Made by a program: the position numbers and the translations under genes. Positions 33,421 through 42,410 of a stretch of 64,000 nt of DNA are shown piece by piece (the stretch's first letter is position 1; each line of letters begins with the position of its first letter). The stretch spans positions 1,984,001-2,048,000 of the forward strand of contig NZ_CP081000.1 in assembly GCF_019645875.1 (NCBI RefSeq), read 5' to 3'. Under the pieces are notes generated by a model. It was given only the letters and a program-made list of their open reading frames with translations. It was not told the DNA's origin and ran no database searches. Origin of the DNA: Mycolicibacterium senegalense. Its GTDB lineage: Bacteria > Actinomycetota > Actinomycetes > Mycobacteriales > Mycobacteriaceae.

Positions 33421-33474
33421 CATTGTCACGCTGGAGTGACGGCCGAGATTCAGGGCCACCCCAGCGTGACAATG
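33421..33474. terminator. 18-bp hairpin, dispersed palindrome family 1
   Basis: CATTGTCACGCTGGAGTG (33421-33438) pairs with 33457-33474 with one mismatch. It lies between the convergent AveC-like and hemophore-like genes and can serve as a bidirectional terminator. Its GTCACGC...GCGTGAC core and GGAGTG flank resemble the hairpin at 17853-17900. Confidence 0.7.
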
Positions 33475-33501
33475 CGGACAGATCAGCGGGCAGAGAAGAG
33501 A

Positions 33502-33840
33502 TCAGTAGTTGTTGCAGCTGCTGGCGATCGAGTTGATCGGACCGAAGTACTGCTGGGCGGCCGGGCTGGCCTGCAGCTGGGCCACGGTCTGCTGACGCTC
33601 GACGGGCCCGGAAGCCAGGAAGTTGCGCAAGGCGCCCTGGGCGAACGGGGAAGCGTTGAACTGCTGAGCCAGGTCGGGCCGTTGCGCGTTGAGCGCCGCC
33701 ATCACCTGCTCGTAGCTACAGGTCGTATTTACCACCCCGCTGAAATCGGGTTGCGCCGAGGCGATACCCGTGACCAGCGGAACGGACAGCGCCAGACCGC
33801 CGACAGCGGCCGCGAGGTACTTGAAAGAAGACTTGATCAC
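33502..33840 (-). CDS. Hemophore-related secreted protein (Rv0203/Rv1174c family)
   Basis: A 112-residue secreted protein starting at a GTG at 33840. The signal peptide (IKSSFKYLAAAVGGLALSV, cleavage after ASA at residue 29) is followed by a mature helical domain with C41 and C109, the conserved Cys pair of the mycobacterial hemophore-related family. Rv0203 binds heme outside the cell; not all family members are shown to do so. It stands apart from the P450 gene upstream by 116 bp and probably has its own promoter. Confidence 0.82.
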   Translation of the reverse strand: MIKSSFKYLAAAVGGLALSVPLVTGIASAQPDFSGVVNTTCSYEQVMAALNAQRPDLAQQFNASPFAQGALRNFLASGPVERQQTVAQLQASPAAQQYFGPINSIASSCNNY

Positions 33841-33956
33841 GTGTTGGAACCCCCATGTTGTACGCCCGAAAAGGCGACGCCTTGCACGTTTGCCGGACCC
33901 GACCTCTTTCGAGGTTAACAGGCGGCTGACGTACAAGGCGTCCTCGCGGAAGCGGC

Positions 33957-35351
33957 TCAGTCGATGACGGCGGCTTCCTTGCGCTCGGTGATCGGCCGGG
34001 CCAGCTCCTGCTCGTTGCAGATACGCTGCAGCTTTTCCAGGGTCTCGTCCAGGCCAGGGCCCAGCTTTTTGCCCGGGGTGAACCGCGCCGGAAGGTTCCG
34101 CATGCCCTGAATGACGCCGATCGTGTCGTAGTGCACGGTGCCCTCGGGATCGCACACATAGTCCGGCATCCGGTCGAGCACCGCGGTGAGCATCGACTTG
34201 AACACCGTGCGGGCCACGTTCGAACCCACGCAGCGGTGTACGCCGATGCCGAAGCTGAAGTGCCGGTTGCCCTTTCGGTCCAAGATGATCTCGTTCGGCT
34301 TCTCGAACACCGACGGGTCGCGGTTGGCCATCGCCCAGGACAGCCAGAGCCGCTCGTACTGCTTGAACTGCTGGCCTTCGACCTCGACGTCTTCGGAGAA
34401 CGTCCGGCCGTCACCGGGTGCCGGCGTGAAGAAACGCAGGAACTCCTCGGTCGCCGGGTCGAGCAGTGTGGCGCGCTCATTGCTCAGCCGTGTGCGCTCG
34501 TCAGGATGGTCGCCCAGCCACTCCAGGGCATGAGCGGTCAATGCGGTGGTGGTGTCGAAGCCGCCGCCGATGACCAGACGGAGATTGCCCAAAATCTCCA
34601 TGTCCGGTGCCGGCTCACCGTCGATGCGCAGCTGCAGCATCGCGTTGACCAGGCCGGGCCGGGGGGTCTCCCGGATCTCCATCATGTTGTTGATGATGTC
34701 GATGCCCATCTCGCGGTGCTGCTCGTTGATCTTTTCGCGATCGGGGGAGTGTTCCGGGGTGTACACCGAGGCGTGGGTGGGCTCGCTGTACACGTTCCAC
34801 TTCTTGAGCTCGATACCCATCATGGCCAGCGTGAAGACCGCCGGCACCACGTTGGCCAGGTGCTCGACGAAGTCGATCTCGCCGGTTTCGATGTGCTCGT
34901 CGAGTGCGGCGCGGGTGATCTCGTCGACGAACGGCACCCACCGCTTGATCGCGGCAGGGGACAGGTACGGATTCAGTGCGCCGCGGTAGGCGCTGTGCTC
35001 CGGCTCGTCCATCTCCAGGATGCCGCCGCGCACGACGGTCGCGCGGCTGGCCTTCGGGATGGTGATGCCCTGAAAGGGGGTCTCGCCGCTGATGTCGTGA
35101 TGGTTCGAGACCGCCGGGCAGCGGGCCAGTTCGAAGACATGCTTGCTGTCGGCGGCCACCCAGTGCCCGTTGTAGACGTCGGTCCACGCCATCGGGCAGC
35201 GGGACTGCATCTCCTCGGTGATCTTCTCGAACTGCAACCGGTATTCCGGCGTGTGCCGGTCGAAGTGGTAGGTGTTCTTCTTGCGGTCGTCGTCGGTCGT
35301 GACATCCACTGTGCTCAACTCTCTTCGCGCAAGCGGCTCATCGGAGCTCAC
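33957..35351 (-). CDS. Cytochrome P450
   Basis: A 464-residue P450 starting at GTG 35351 (MSSDEPLARRELSTVD), preceded by GGGAGAC. The longer upstream frame overlaps the ferredoxin gene and is not used. The I-helix is IGGGFDTTTA, ExxR is in TEEFLRFF, and the heme loop FSFGIGVHRCVG has the normal Phe. The larger size and N-terminal extension separate it from the other P450s here. Its ferredoxin lies 31 bp upstream in the same operon. Confidence 0.93.
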   Translation of the reverse strand: MSSDEPLARRELSTVDVTTDDDRKKNTYHFDRHTPEYRLQFEKITEEMQSRCPMAWTDVYNGHWVAADSKHVFELARCPAVSNHHDISGETPFQGITIPKASRATVVRGGILEMDEPEHSAYRGALNPYLSPAAIKRWVPFVDEITRAALDEHIETGEIDFVEHLANVVPAVFTLAMMGIELKKWNVYSEPTHASVYTPEHSPDREKINEQHREMGIDIINNMMEIRETPRPGLVNAMLQLRIDGEPAPDMEILGNLRLVIGGGFDTTTALTAHALEWLGDHPDERTRLSNERATLLDPATEEFLRFFTPAPGDGRTFSEDVEVEGQQFKQYERLWLSWAMANRDPSVFEKPNEIILDRKGNRHFSFGIGVHRCVGSNVARTVFKSMLTAVLDRMPDYVCDPEGTVHYDTIGVIQGMRNLPARFTPGKKLGPGLDETLEKLQRICNEQELARPITERKEAAVID

Positions 35352-35382
35352 GGCGTTGTCTCCCTTTGGTATTCGGTCTGCG

Positions 35383-35577
35383 TCAATCTTCGATGACGAT
35401 GGCTTGCTCAGGGCAGGAGTGCGCGGCCTCACGGACCGCGTCCTCCTGATCGGCGGGTACCACGTCGGAAACCGGTGACGCGTGACCGTCGACGTCATCG
35501 AGGACGAACGAGTCCGGCGCGATCATCGAGCACAGAGTGTGACCCTGGCAACGACTGGCATCAACCGAAACCTTCAC
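35383..35577 (-). CDS. Ferredoxin (3Fe-4S type, P450 partner)
   Basis: A 64-residue ferredoxin with C10 and C16 in CQGHTLC and C55 in SCPEQA. His is at the variable position. The GTG at 35577 follows AAAGGAG; a longer frame upstream is not supported. It lies between an SDR gene and the P450 it presumably serves, all on the minus strand. Confidence 0.92.
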   Translation of the reverse strand: MKVSVDASRCQGHTLCSMIAPDSFVLDDVDGHASPVSDVVPADQEDAVREAAHSCPEQAIVIED

Positions 35578-35611
35578 TACGCCAACTCCTTTCGAAACTG
35601 TGGACGCGGGA

Positions 35612-36472
35612 TCAGACGTGGTAGTCGTACCACTTGAGATAGCCGCCGGCATCGACCCGCAGCTGCATGCCGGTGACGTACCGGGCCTCTTCGGAAGCCA
35701 GCCACAGCACCGCGTTGCTGATGTCCTCGGGTTCGATGAAGTTGACCTTCATGGCCTGCTGAACGCCGAACACGGGCTCGGCATCGGCGCGGGTGGGGTT
35801 CTCCAGGTCCGGCCGGAAGGAGCGGTACATCGGCTCGCTCTGCAGCATGTTGGTGTTGCAGTTGGTGGGGTGGATGACGTTGGCCCGGATACCGCGCACG
35901 GCCAGTTCGGTGGCCAGCGCGTGGACGTATTCGGAGATCAGCCGCTTGGACACCATGTAGCCCATGCCGCCCGGATCGGCACCGGGGTTCGGCTTGCTGT
36001 GGGCGTCCATGAGCGCTGCGGCCGACGCGGTCGCGATGATCGAGGCGCCCTCCTTCAGGTGCGGCAATGCGACCTGAATGGCGTTGATGGTGCCGACGAA
36101 GTTGGTGTTGATGCCGTCGGTCCAGGCCTGCATGGCGGGCTGGCCCTTCATCGCGGCGATACCGGCCTGGGCCACGACGATGTCGAGCTTTCCGAACTCC
36201 GCGAGCCCGGCGTCCAGCGCGGTGCGCAACTCGGCCTCGTTGCGGACGTCGGCCTGGGCGGTGACGATGCGCCGACCGGTCTTCTCGACGTAGTTCTTGG
36301 TCTCTTCGAGATCTTCTGCCGTCGCCATCGCATAGCCGACGGTGTCGTAGTTCTTACAGATGTCGACCGCGATGATGTCGGCGCCTTCTTCGGCCAGCCG
36401 GATCGCGTGGCTGCGGCCCTGGCCGCGTGCTGCGCCGGTGATGAACGCGACCTTGCCCTCTACCCGTCCCAC
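35612..36472 (-). CDS. Mycofactocin-type short-chain dehydrogenase
   Basis: A 286-residue SDR with KVAFITGAARGQGRSHAIRL, IAVDICKNYDTVG, VVAQAG, YMVSKRLISEY (Tyr/Lys) and HPTNCNTNMLQ. It is closely related to the SDR at 31596 and has the same mycofactocin-coupled subfamily features. It lies 34 bp upstream of the ferredoxin gene and 49 bp downstream of another SDR gene. Likely role: oxidation of a secondary alcohol formed by the operon's P450. Confidence 0.93.
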   Translation of the reverse strand: MGRVEGKVAFITGAARGQGRSHAIRLAEEGADIIAVDICKNYDTVGYAMATAEDLEETKNYVEKTGRRIVTAQADVRNEAELRTALDAGLAEFGKLDIVVAQAGIAAMKGQPAMQAWTDGINTNFVGTINAIQVALPHLKEGASIIATASAAALMDAHSKPNPGADPGGMGYMVSKRLISEYVHALATELAVRGIRANVIHPTNCNTNMLQSEPMYRSFRPDLENPTRADAEPVFGVQQAMKVNFIEPEDISNAVLWLASEEARYVTGMQLRVDAGGYLKWYDYHV

Positions 36473-36521
36473 TGCATATTTCCTTTCGCTTCAATGATGT
36501 TTGGTGTGCGCCGCGTGCGCG

Positions 36522-37223
36522 TCAGGTGTTGCGGCCGCCGTTGACGCCGAGGATCTGGCCGGTGATGTAGCCGGCTTCCTCGGAGACGAAGAAGGCGCAG
36601 GCGGCGGCGATGTCCTCTGGCTTGCCCATCCGCCGCACCGGCGTCTGCTCGATCTGCTTGTCGGTGTCACCGAGGAAGCCCTTGCCCTCGGCCTTGCGCA
36701 GCATGGGCGTGTCGATGAAGCCCGGCGGGACGGCGTTGACCGTGATTCCGCTCGGGCCGAGTTCCAGCGCCAGGCTCTTCGTCAAGCCGTTCACCGCGGA
36801 TTTCGCCGCGACATAGGGCGACATGAAGGGCTGACCCGAATGTGTGCTCGAGGACGAGATGTTCACGATGCGGCCCCAACCGGCCTCGAGCATGTCGGGA
36901 AGTGCGGCCTGGATGCAGTGGAATACGCCATTGAGGTTGACGTCGATGATCTGCTGCCACTTCTCGAACGAGACGTCACTGAAGCGCTTGAAGCAGTCCA
37001 GGCCGGCGGCATTGACCAGCACCGAGATCGGCCCGAGTTGGGCGCGAACCGAGTTGAGCGCGGTATCGACGGCGGCCCGGTCGGTCACGTCGGCGACATG
37101 GGCGAACTCGTCATCCGAGGGCTGTAGGTCAAGGACTGCGACGTTGAGGCCGTCGGCGCGCAACCGGGTGGCGATGGCCGCTCCGATGCCCGAACCTCCT
37201 CCGGTGACAACGGCGTTCTTCAT
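36522..37223 (-). CDS. Short-chain dehydrogenase/reductase
   Basis: A 233-residue classical SDR with TGGGSGIGAAIA, NAAG, catalytic Ser in NISSSSTHSG, and YVAAKSAVNGLTKSL. The shorter length and sequence place it in the FabG-like group, distinct from the mycofactocin-type neighbour. It is the first gene of the minus-strand operon 37223-33957 and lies 66 bp downstream of a GAGAAY-N3-RTTCTC motif. The substrate is unknown. Confidence 0.92.
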   Translation of the reverse strand: MKNAVVTGGGSGIGAAIATRLRADGLNVAVLDLQPSDDEFAHVADVTDRAAVDTALNSVRAQLGPISVLVNAAGLDCFKRFSDVSFEKWQQIIDVNLNGVFHCIQAALPDMLEAGWGRIVNISSSSTHSGQPFMSPYVAAKSAVNGLTKSLALELGPSGITVNAVPPGFIDTPMLRKAEGKGFLGDTDKQIEQTPVRRMGKPEDIAAACAFFVSEEAGYITGQILGVNGGRNT

Positions 37224-37289
37224 GACAGTTCTCCGGTCGCCGGGCGCAGCCGGGCTTTCTCAAGGCTCAAGAATCATCCTTCCGATTAT

Positions 37290-37304
37290 GAGAACCGTAC
37301 TCTC
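37290..37304. promoter_or_regulatory. GAGAAC-cgt-ACTCTC inverted repeat (shared motif)
   Basis: Five of six arm positions are complementary; the spacer is 3 nt. It lies 66 bp upstream of the SDR start at 37223. The divergent region also carries the copy at 37432-37459 near the aldehyde dehydrogenase start. Confidence 0.5.
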
Positions 37305-37431
37305 GGATCGGCCCGCGCCGCAAGATCTGGGGTCAACCTGCGTGCCGCCTGCGCAGATGCCGGATCCGCAGCGAATAGGGCATGACTAGCTGATCTATCT
37401 TTCACTTGAGTTCTCATCGAGCGAATGTATG

Positions 37432-37459
37432 ATTCGCCGGTGATGAGAATGCAGTTTCC
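37432..37459. promoter_or_regulatory. Composite shared motif: ATTCGC-N7-GAGAAT-N3-GTTTCC
   Basis: The half-sites ATTCGC (37432-37437), GAGAAT (37445-37450) and GTTTCC (37454-37459) keep the 7-nt and 3-nt spacing of the composite site at 15469. Only the central half-site is perfect. It lies 30 bp upstream of the aldehyde dehydrogenase ATG. Confidence 0.45.
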
Positions 37460-37489
37460 ATCACAGTAGGGAAACGCCTGAGGAGGATG

Positions 37490-38965
37490 ATGCAGCAGGA
37501 AGCGCCGACCATCGCGCAAGAACAGCGGGCTGACCGGAAGTTGTTGATCGGCGGAGAGCTGCGCGAGACGCCGCGGACGTTTCCTTCCGTGAATCCAGCT
37601 ACCGGCGAGGTGTTCGGCTATGCACCCGACGCCACGGTGGCCGACGCCCAGGCCGCGATCGCTGCGGCCCGGCGCGCGTTCGACACGACCGACTGGTCCA
37701 CGAACACCGAACTGCGGGTCCGTTGCCTGGAGCAACTGCACCACGCGCTGATCGAGCACCGCGAGGAACTGGCCGCGCTGACCACCACCGAGGTGGGTGC
37801 CACCGCGGCGCTGTGCGCCGGCGCGCAGCTGGACGGGCCGATCGAGATCGTTCGGTACTACGCCGAGCTGCTCAAGACCTACCCGCTGACCGAGGACCTC
37901 GGAAACATCGAGAGCCGTGGCATGCAGCATCACCGGTGGGTTGAGAAGGAAGCCGCCGGCGTCGTCGCGGCGATCATCGCCTACAACTATCCGAACCAGC
38001 TGGCGCTGGCCAAGCTCGCACCGGCACTGGCCGCGGGGTGCACCGTGGTGCTCAAGTCGGCGCCCGACACCCCGTTGATCACCCTGGCGCTCGGAGAGCT
38101 GATCGCCAACCACACCGACATCCCGGCCGGCGTCGTCAACGTGCTCTCCGGTCCCGATCCCGAGGTGGGCGCGGTGCTCACCACGAGCCCCGACGTCGAC
38201 ATGGTCACCTTCACCGGCTCCACCCCGACCGGCAGGCGCATCATGGCCGCGGCCAGTGAGACCTTGAAGAAGGTGTTCCTGGAGCTCGGCGGCAAGTCCG
38301 CCGCGATCGTTCTCGACGACGCCGACTTCAACAGCGCGGCACTGTTCTCGGCGTTCAGCATGGTGACCCACGCCGGTCAGGGCTGTGCGCTCACCTCACG
38401 GCTGCTGGTTCCCGCGAAGCACAAGGACGAGATCGTCGAGCTGATCAAGAACAACTTCGGCCTGGTGCGCTACGGCGACCCAACCGATCCCAAGACCTAC
38501 ATGGGCCCGCTGATCAGCGAGAAGCAGCGCGACAAGGTCGACGGCATGGTCAAACGTGCTGTGGCCGCAGGAGCAACATTGGTCACCGGTGGCGAGAAGG
38601 TCGATCCCGGCTTCTTCTACACCCCGACCCTGCTGGCCGATGTCCACCCCGACAGTGAGATCGCCCAGGAAGAGGTGTTCGGACCCGTGCTGGCCGTGAT
38701 CGCCTACGAAGACGACGACGACGCGGTGCGCATCGCCAACAACTCGATCTACGGGCTCTCGGGCGCGGTGTTCGGCAGCGAGGACCGCGCGCTGGCCGTG
38801 GCCCGCCGCATCCGCACCGGCACCTTCTCCATCAACGGCGGCAACTACTTCAGTCCCGACAGTCCGTTCGGCGGATACAAGCAGTCGGGTATCGGCCGGG
38901 AGATGGGGACCGCCGGACTCGAAGAGTTCATGGAGGCCAAGACTTTCGCGCGGGTGCTCTCATGA
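37490..38965 (+). CDS. Aldehyde dehydrogenase
   Basis: A 491-residue NAD(P)-dependent aldehyde dehydrogenase with IAYNYPNQ, catalytic Glu in LELGGKSA, catalytic Cys in GQGCALTSR and EEVFGPVLAV. ATG codons occur at 37487 and 37490; AGGAGG ends at 37486, so the second leaves at least 3 nt and is preferred. Its stop overlaps the CoA-transferase start by 4 bp (ATGA). Together these two would turn an aldehyde into an acid and then into its CoA thioester. Confidence 0.93.
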   Translation: MQQEAPTIAQEQRADRKLLIGGELRETPRTFPSVNPATGEVFGYAPDATVADAQAAIAAARRAFDTTDWSTNTELRVRCLEQLHHALIEHREELAALTTTEVGATAALCAGAQLDGPIEIVRYYAELLKTYPLTEDLGNIESRGMQHHRWVEKEAAGVVAAIIAYNYPNQLALAKLAPALAAGCTVVLKSAPDTPLITLALGELIANHTDIPAGVVNVLSGPDPEVGAVLTTSPDVDMVTFTGSTPTGRRIMAAASETLKKVFLELGGKSAAIVLDDADFNSAALFSAFSMVTHAGQGCALTSRLLVPAKHKDEIVELIKNNFGLVRYGDPTDPKTYMGPLISEKQRDKVDGMVKRAVAAGATLVTGGEKVDPGFFYTPTLLADVHPDSEIAQEEVFGPVLAVIAYEDDDDAVRIANNSIYGLSGAVFGSEDRALAVARRIRTGTFSINGGNYFSPDSPFGGYKQSGIGREMGTAGLEEFMEAKTFARVLS

Positions 38966-40170
38966 CCGGCCCACTGCACGGCGTCCGCGTTCTCGAAGTG
39001 GCGATGTACGGCTTCGTCCCCTCTGCCGGTGCCGTCCTGGGGGAGTGGGGTGCCGACGTCATCAAGGTGGAGCACGCCGTCACCGGTGACCCGCAGCGAG
39101 GTCTGCGTCAGACCGGGCCGCTGCGCGTGGAAGGCGATCCCAACCCCAACATCGAGCACGCCAATCGTGGCAAGCGCAGTATCGGGCTGGACATGTCTGT
39201 GGCCGAAGGACGCGAGATCCTGCTCGAGCTGGCTAAGAAGGCCGACGTCTTCCTGACCAGTTTTCTGCCCGGGCACCGGCAGAAGTTCGCCATCGACGTC
39301 GACGACATCCGGGCGGTGAACCCGAAGATCATCTACGCACGCGGAAGCGCGCTCGGTCCCCGCGGCGAGGAGTCGGTCAAGGGCGGCTACGACATGACTG
39401 CCTTCTGGTGCCGCGCCGGGACGGCCGCGACCATCACACCGGCCGGGATGGAAGGAATGATCGCGCCCCCCGGTCCGGCCTATGGCGACACGATCTCGGG
39501 CACCAACCTCGCCGGCGGAATCGCCGCAGCGTTGTTCAAGCGGGAGCGCACCGGTGAGCCGTCCATCGTCGATGTCTCGCTGTTGGGCAGTGGCCTTTGG
39601 TCGATGGGGCACACGGTGGCGTTGACCCAGCACTTGAACCAACTGATGGTGACACCGCCGCCGGGCGTGCACGGCTCGCCGATCAATCCGCTGGTAGGTC
39701 TCTACCGGACAGCGGACGACCGCTACATCTCGTTCGTGATGATGCAGCCGACCAAGTTCTGGGCAGATGTCTGCCGGCACATGGACCTCGAGAACTACAT
39801 CGACGACACGAGGTTCGCGACGGCGGAATCGTTCGCGGAACACACGCCTGACGCGGTCGAAATCCTCACCGAGGCGATGAAAAAACGGACTTTGCCAGAG
39901 TGGAGCGAGCGATTCGCTACGCTGGCAGGTCCGTGGGCGCCTGTGCAGGACACCCTGCAGGCGGGACAGGATGCCCAGATCCGGGCCAACGAGTACCTGG
40001 TGCGGGCCGGCGAGCTCGAGTTGGTGGCCAACCCAGTGCAATTCGACGTCACGGCGCCCAGTACCGGCCCGGCACCCGGCTTCGCCGAACAGACCGACGA
40101 TATCCTGGGTGAACTCGGTCTGGACTGGGATCGGATCATCGAACTCAAGACCGTCGGCGCCGTCACCTAG
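38962..40170 (+). CDS. CaiB/BaiF-type CoA-transferase (family III)
   Basis: A 402-residue family III CoA-transferase: GVRVLEVAMYGFVPSAGAVL, GADVIKVEH, the NRGKRSIGLDMS stretch and the catalytic Asp in GGYDMTAFW. These enzymes move CoA between carboxylic acids through an aspartyl-CoA thioester. It is coupled to the aldehyde dehydrogenase gene. The acyl group is not predictable. Confidence 0.92.
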   Translation: MTGPLHGVRVLEVAMYGFVPSAGAVLGEWGADVIKVEHAVTGDPQRGLRQTGPLRVEGDPNPNIEHANRGKRSIGLDMSVAEGREILLELAKKADVFLTSFLPGHRQKFAIDVDDIRAVNPKIIYARGSALGPRGEESVKGGYDMTAFWCRAGTAATITPAGMEGMIAPPGPAYGDTISGTNLAGGIAAALFKRERTGEPSIVDVSLLGSGLWSMGHTVALTQHLNQLMVTPPPGVHGSPINPLVGLYRTADDRYISFVMMQPTKFWADVCRHMDLENYIDDTRFATAESFAEHTPDAVEILTEAMKKRTLPEWSERFATLAGPWAPVQDTLQAGQDAQIRANEYLVRAGELELVANPVQFDVTAPSTGPAPGFAEQTDDILGELGLDWDRIIELKTVGAVT

Positions 40171-40735
40171 GCTGCCGCCGGAGATGCCCTTGATCGCCAC
40201 CATCGCAACCCGTCCGTCGCGGGCGGCTGCCGGCGTGGCCGCCGCGCAGGCGGGTCGCGCGTTGCAACCGTCGACCGCGGTCCGCCCCAATTGTCAACTA
40301 CCGGAGCAAGTTCTGGCTTATTTGCCCACGCGACAGATAGCGGGTCCGATAGCATCAGGCACTCGGGGGGCGGTCGCGGGGACGAGTCTGTCCGGCTCCA
40401 TCGGTAGGTCCGGTGAAGTCCACAAGATCCGCAGGAAAAAGGAGGTGCGCCAAATGTACGAAGGCACCCCGTATTTGCCGATCTTTGTGCAGCCGGCCTG
40501 TTCGCGTACCGATGTTCCAATGAAAGATGATGCGGCCCAGTTTGTTTCGGTGGCCATCGGGTGCCCGACCGGCCGGTTGGCAGGTTTGGGCTCGGGGGTT
40601 GCGGCGTGACCCGGCTGGGGCGGAAAGCCGCACAGTCCGTCGCTGACCGGTGCGTGCACCCGCACGGCCAAGCACTTAACATCGGCGCACCGACTGCGGG
40701 GGTGGCAGTCATCAGCCTGGAGGGACCACTGGCCA
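40171..40735. other. 565-bp region between the CoA-transferase gene and the mce operon
   Basis: No large gene is visible. It contains one short frame with an excellent ribosome site (40454-40609), which hands over by GTGA to a second frame (GTG at 40606, stop at 40746) running into the yrbEA start. TTGTCA at 40291 and AT-richer sequence near 40315-40350 could hold a promoter, but no convincing -10 pair was found. The mce promoter is probably in this region. Confidence 0.5.
40454..40609 (+). CDS. Candidate 51-residue peptide upstream of the mce operon
   Basis: The ATG at 40454 has AAAGGAGG at 40438-40445 with an 8-nt spacer, one of the strongest ribosome sites in the window. The peptide (MYEGTPYLPIFVQPACSR..., ending LAGLGSGVAA) has two Cys and no clear signal or membrane helix. 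Its stop overlaps the GTG at 40606 of a further 46-codon frame that ends just inside yrbEA. It may be a real small protein or a translated leader. I do not recognise it. Confidence 0.45.
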   Translation: MYEGTPYLPIFVQPACSRTDVPMKDDAAQFVSVAIGCPTGRLAGLGSGVAA

Positions 40736-41530
40736 ATGGCGGATAAATGGTCGACCGGAGTATCGCTACGCAACCTCTCGGGCCCGATGCAGGCGGTCGG
40801 CGCATTGTTCGCAATGTCGCTGGACGCCATCCGGTTCATCTTCAAGCGGCCGTTCCAGGGGCGGGAGTTCCTGGAGCAGTGCTGGTTCGTCGCACGAGTG
40901 TCGATGGCGCCCACACTGCTGGTGGCGATCCCGTTCACCGTGCTGGTGAGCTTCACACTGAACATCCTGCTGCGGGAGCTGGGTGCGGCTGACCTGTCGG
41001 GCGCCGGTGCGGCATTCGGTGCGGTCACCCAGCTGGGCCCGATGGTGACGGTGCTGATCGTCGCCGGTGCCGGCGCGACGGCGATGTGCGCGGACCTGGG
41101 CTCACGCACCATCCGCGAGGAGATCGACGCGATGGAGGTGCTGGGCATCAACCCGATCCAGCGGCTGGTGACTCCCAGGATGCTGGCCTCCGGACTGGTG
41201 GCGCTGCTGCTCAACAGCCTGGTGGTGATCATCGGCATTCTCGGCGGCTACGTGTTCTCGGTGTTCATCCAAGACGTGAACCCCGGCGCGTTCGCGGCCG
41301 GGATCACGCTGCTGACGGGCGTGCCCGAGGTGATCATCTCTTGCGTCAAGGCGGCGTTGTTCGGCTTGATCGCCGGGCTGGTGGCCTGCTACCGCGGGTT
41401 GACGATCAGCGGCGGCGGCGCCAAGGCAGTGGGTAACGCGGTGAACGAGACCGTGGTGTACGCCTTCATGGCCTTGTTCGTGATCAACGTGGTCGTCACG
41501 GCCATCGGTATCCGCATGACGGCGCACTGA
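40736..41530 (+). CDS. yrbEA: YrbEA: MlaE-type permease of the Mce transporter
   Basis: A 264-residue integral membrane protein with about five to six helices and the conserved EExDA-type motif in REEIDAMEVLGINP. YrbEA and YrbEB form the membrane permease pair of Mce lipid importers, driven by the MceG ATPase (not in this window). The ATG at 40736 is preceded by GGAGGG at 40719-40724. It is the first gene of an eight-gene operon. Which numbered mce locus this is cannot be decided from the sequence alone. Confidence 0.95.
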   Translation: MADKWSTGVSLRNLSGPMQAVGALFAMSLDAIRFIFKRPFQGREFLEQCWFVARVSMAPTLLVAIPFTVLVSFTLNILLRELGAADLSGAGAAFGAVTQLGPMVTVLIVAGAGATAMCADLGSRTIREEIDAMEVLGINPIQRLVTPRMLASGLVALLLNSLVVIIGILGGYVFSVFIQDVNPGAFAAGITLLTGVPEVIISCVKAALFGLIAGLVACYRGLTISGGGAKAVGNAVNETVVYAFMALFVINVVVTAIGIRMTAH

Positions 41531-41543
41531 GGCAGGAAACGTA

Positions 41544-42401
41544 ATGGGAACGATGACGATCCTGCGGTCGACGTATCCGCGGGTAACCCGCCAGTTCAAC
41601 AAGCCGGTGTCGACGCTGAGCCGGGTCGGCGACCACACGCTGTTCTACCTCAAGGCGCTGGCCGGCACCCCGCACGCGGCCATGCACTACCGCAAGGAAC
41701 TGGTTCGGCTGATCGCCGAGATCTCGATGGGTGCAGGCACATTGGCCATGATCGGCGGCACGGTGGTGATCGTGGGGTTTTTGACCCTGGCCACCGGCGG
41801 CGTGCTGGCCATCCAGGGTTACTCCTCGCTGGGCAACATCGGCATCGAGGCCCTCACCGGCTTCCTGGCCGCCTTCATCAACGTCCGCATCGCCGCGCCC
41901 GTGGTGGCAGGTATCGGCTTGGCAGCCACGTTCGGTGCCGGCGTCACCGCCCAGCTCGGGGCGATGCGCATCAATGAGGAGATCGACGCGCTGGAATCCA
42001 TGGCGATCCGGCCCGTCGAATATCTGGTATCCACCCGGATCGTGGCCGGGATGATCGCCATCACCCCGCTGTATGCGATCGCGGTGATCCTGTCCTTCTT
42101 GGCTTCCCAGTTCACCACCGTGGTGCTGCTCGGGCAGTCCGGCGGCCTGTACGACCACTACTTCACCACGTTCCTCAATCCGATCGACCTGCTCTGGTCA
42201 TTCCTGCAAGCCGTCCTGATGGCCATCACCATCCTGCTGATCCACACCTACTTCGGCTATTTCGCCTCCGGCGGGCCATCCGGGGTGGGAGTGGCCGTCG
42301 GCAACGCCGTACGCACGTCCCTGATCGTCGTGGTCTCGGTGACCCTGCTGGTGTCACTGTCCGTCTACGGCTCCAACGGAAACTTCAACCTGTCGGGTTA
42401 G
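41544..42401 (+). CDS. yrbEB: YrbEB: MlaE-type permease of the Mce transporter
   Basis: A 285-residue permease with the motif NEEIDALESMAIRPVEY and several hydrophobic segments (GGTVVIVGFLTLATGGVLAI, GMIAITPLYAIAVILSFLAS). It pairs with YrbEA. The 13-bp gap after yrbEA contains GGCAGGAAA. This is the second component of the inner-membrane channel for the imported lipid. Confidence 0.95.
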   Translation: MGTMTILRSTYPRVTRQFNKPVSTLSRVGDHTLFYLKALAGTPHAAMHYRKELVRLIAEISMGAGTLAMIGGTVVIVGFLTLATGGVLAIQGYSSLGNIGIEALTGFLAAFINVRIAAPVVAGIGLAATFGAGVTAQLGAMRINEEIDALESMAIRPVEYLVSTRIVAGMIAITPLYAIAVILSFLASQFTTVVLLGQSGGLYDHYFTTFLNPIDLLWSFLQAVLMAITILLIHTYFGYFASGGPSGVGVAVGNAVRTSLIVVVSVTLLVSLSVYGSNGNFNLSG

Positions 42402-42410
42402 GGAGAAGAG

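Noticed and set aside
33902..33915. Small hairpin ACCTC-TTTC-GAGGT between the P450 and hemophore-like genes
   Set aside because: Only 5 bp of stem and no U-run; too weak to call a terminator.
40606..40746. 46-codon frame before yrbEA as an independent gene
   Set aside because: It has no own ribosome site and no recognisable sequence. It is kept only as a possible coupled leader and noted in the findings.
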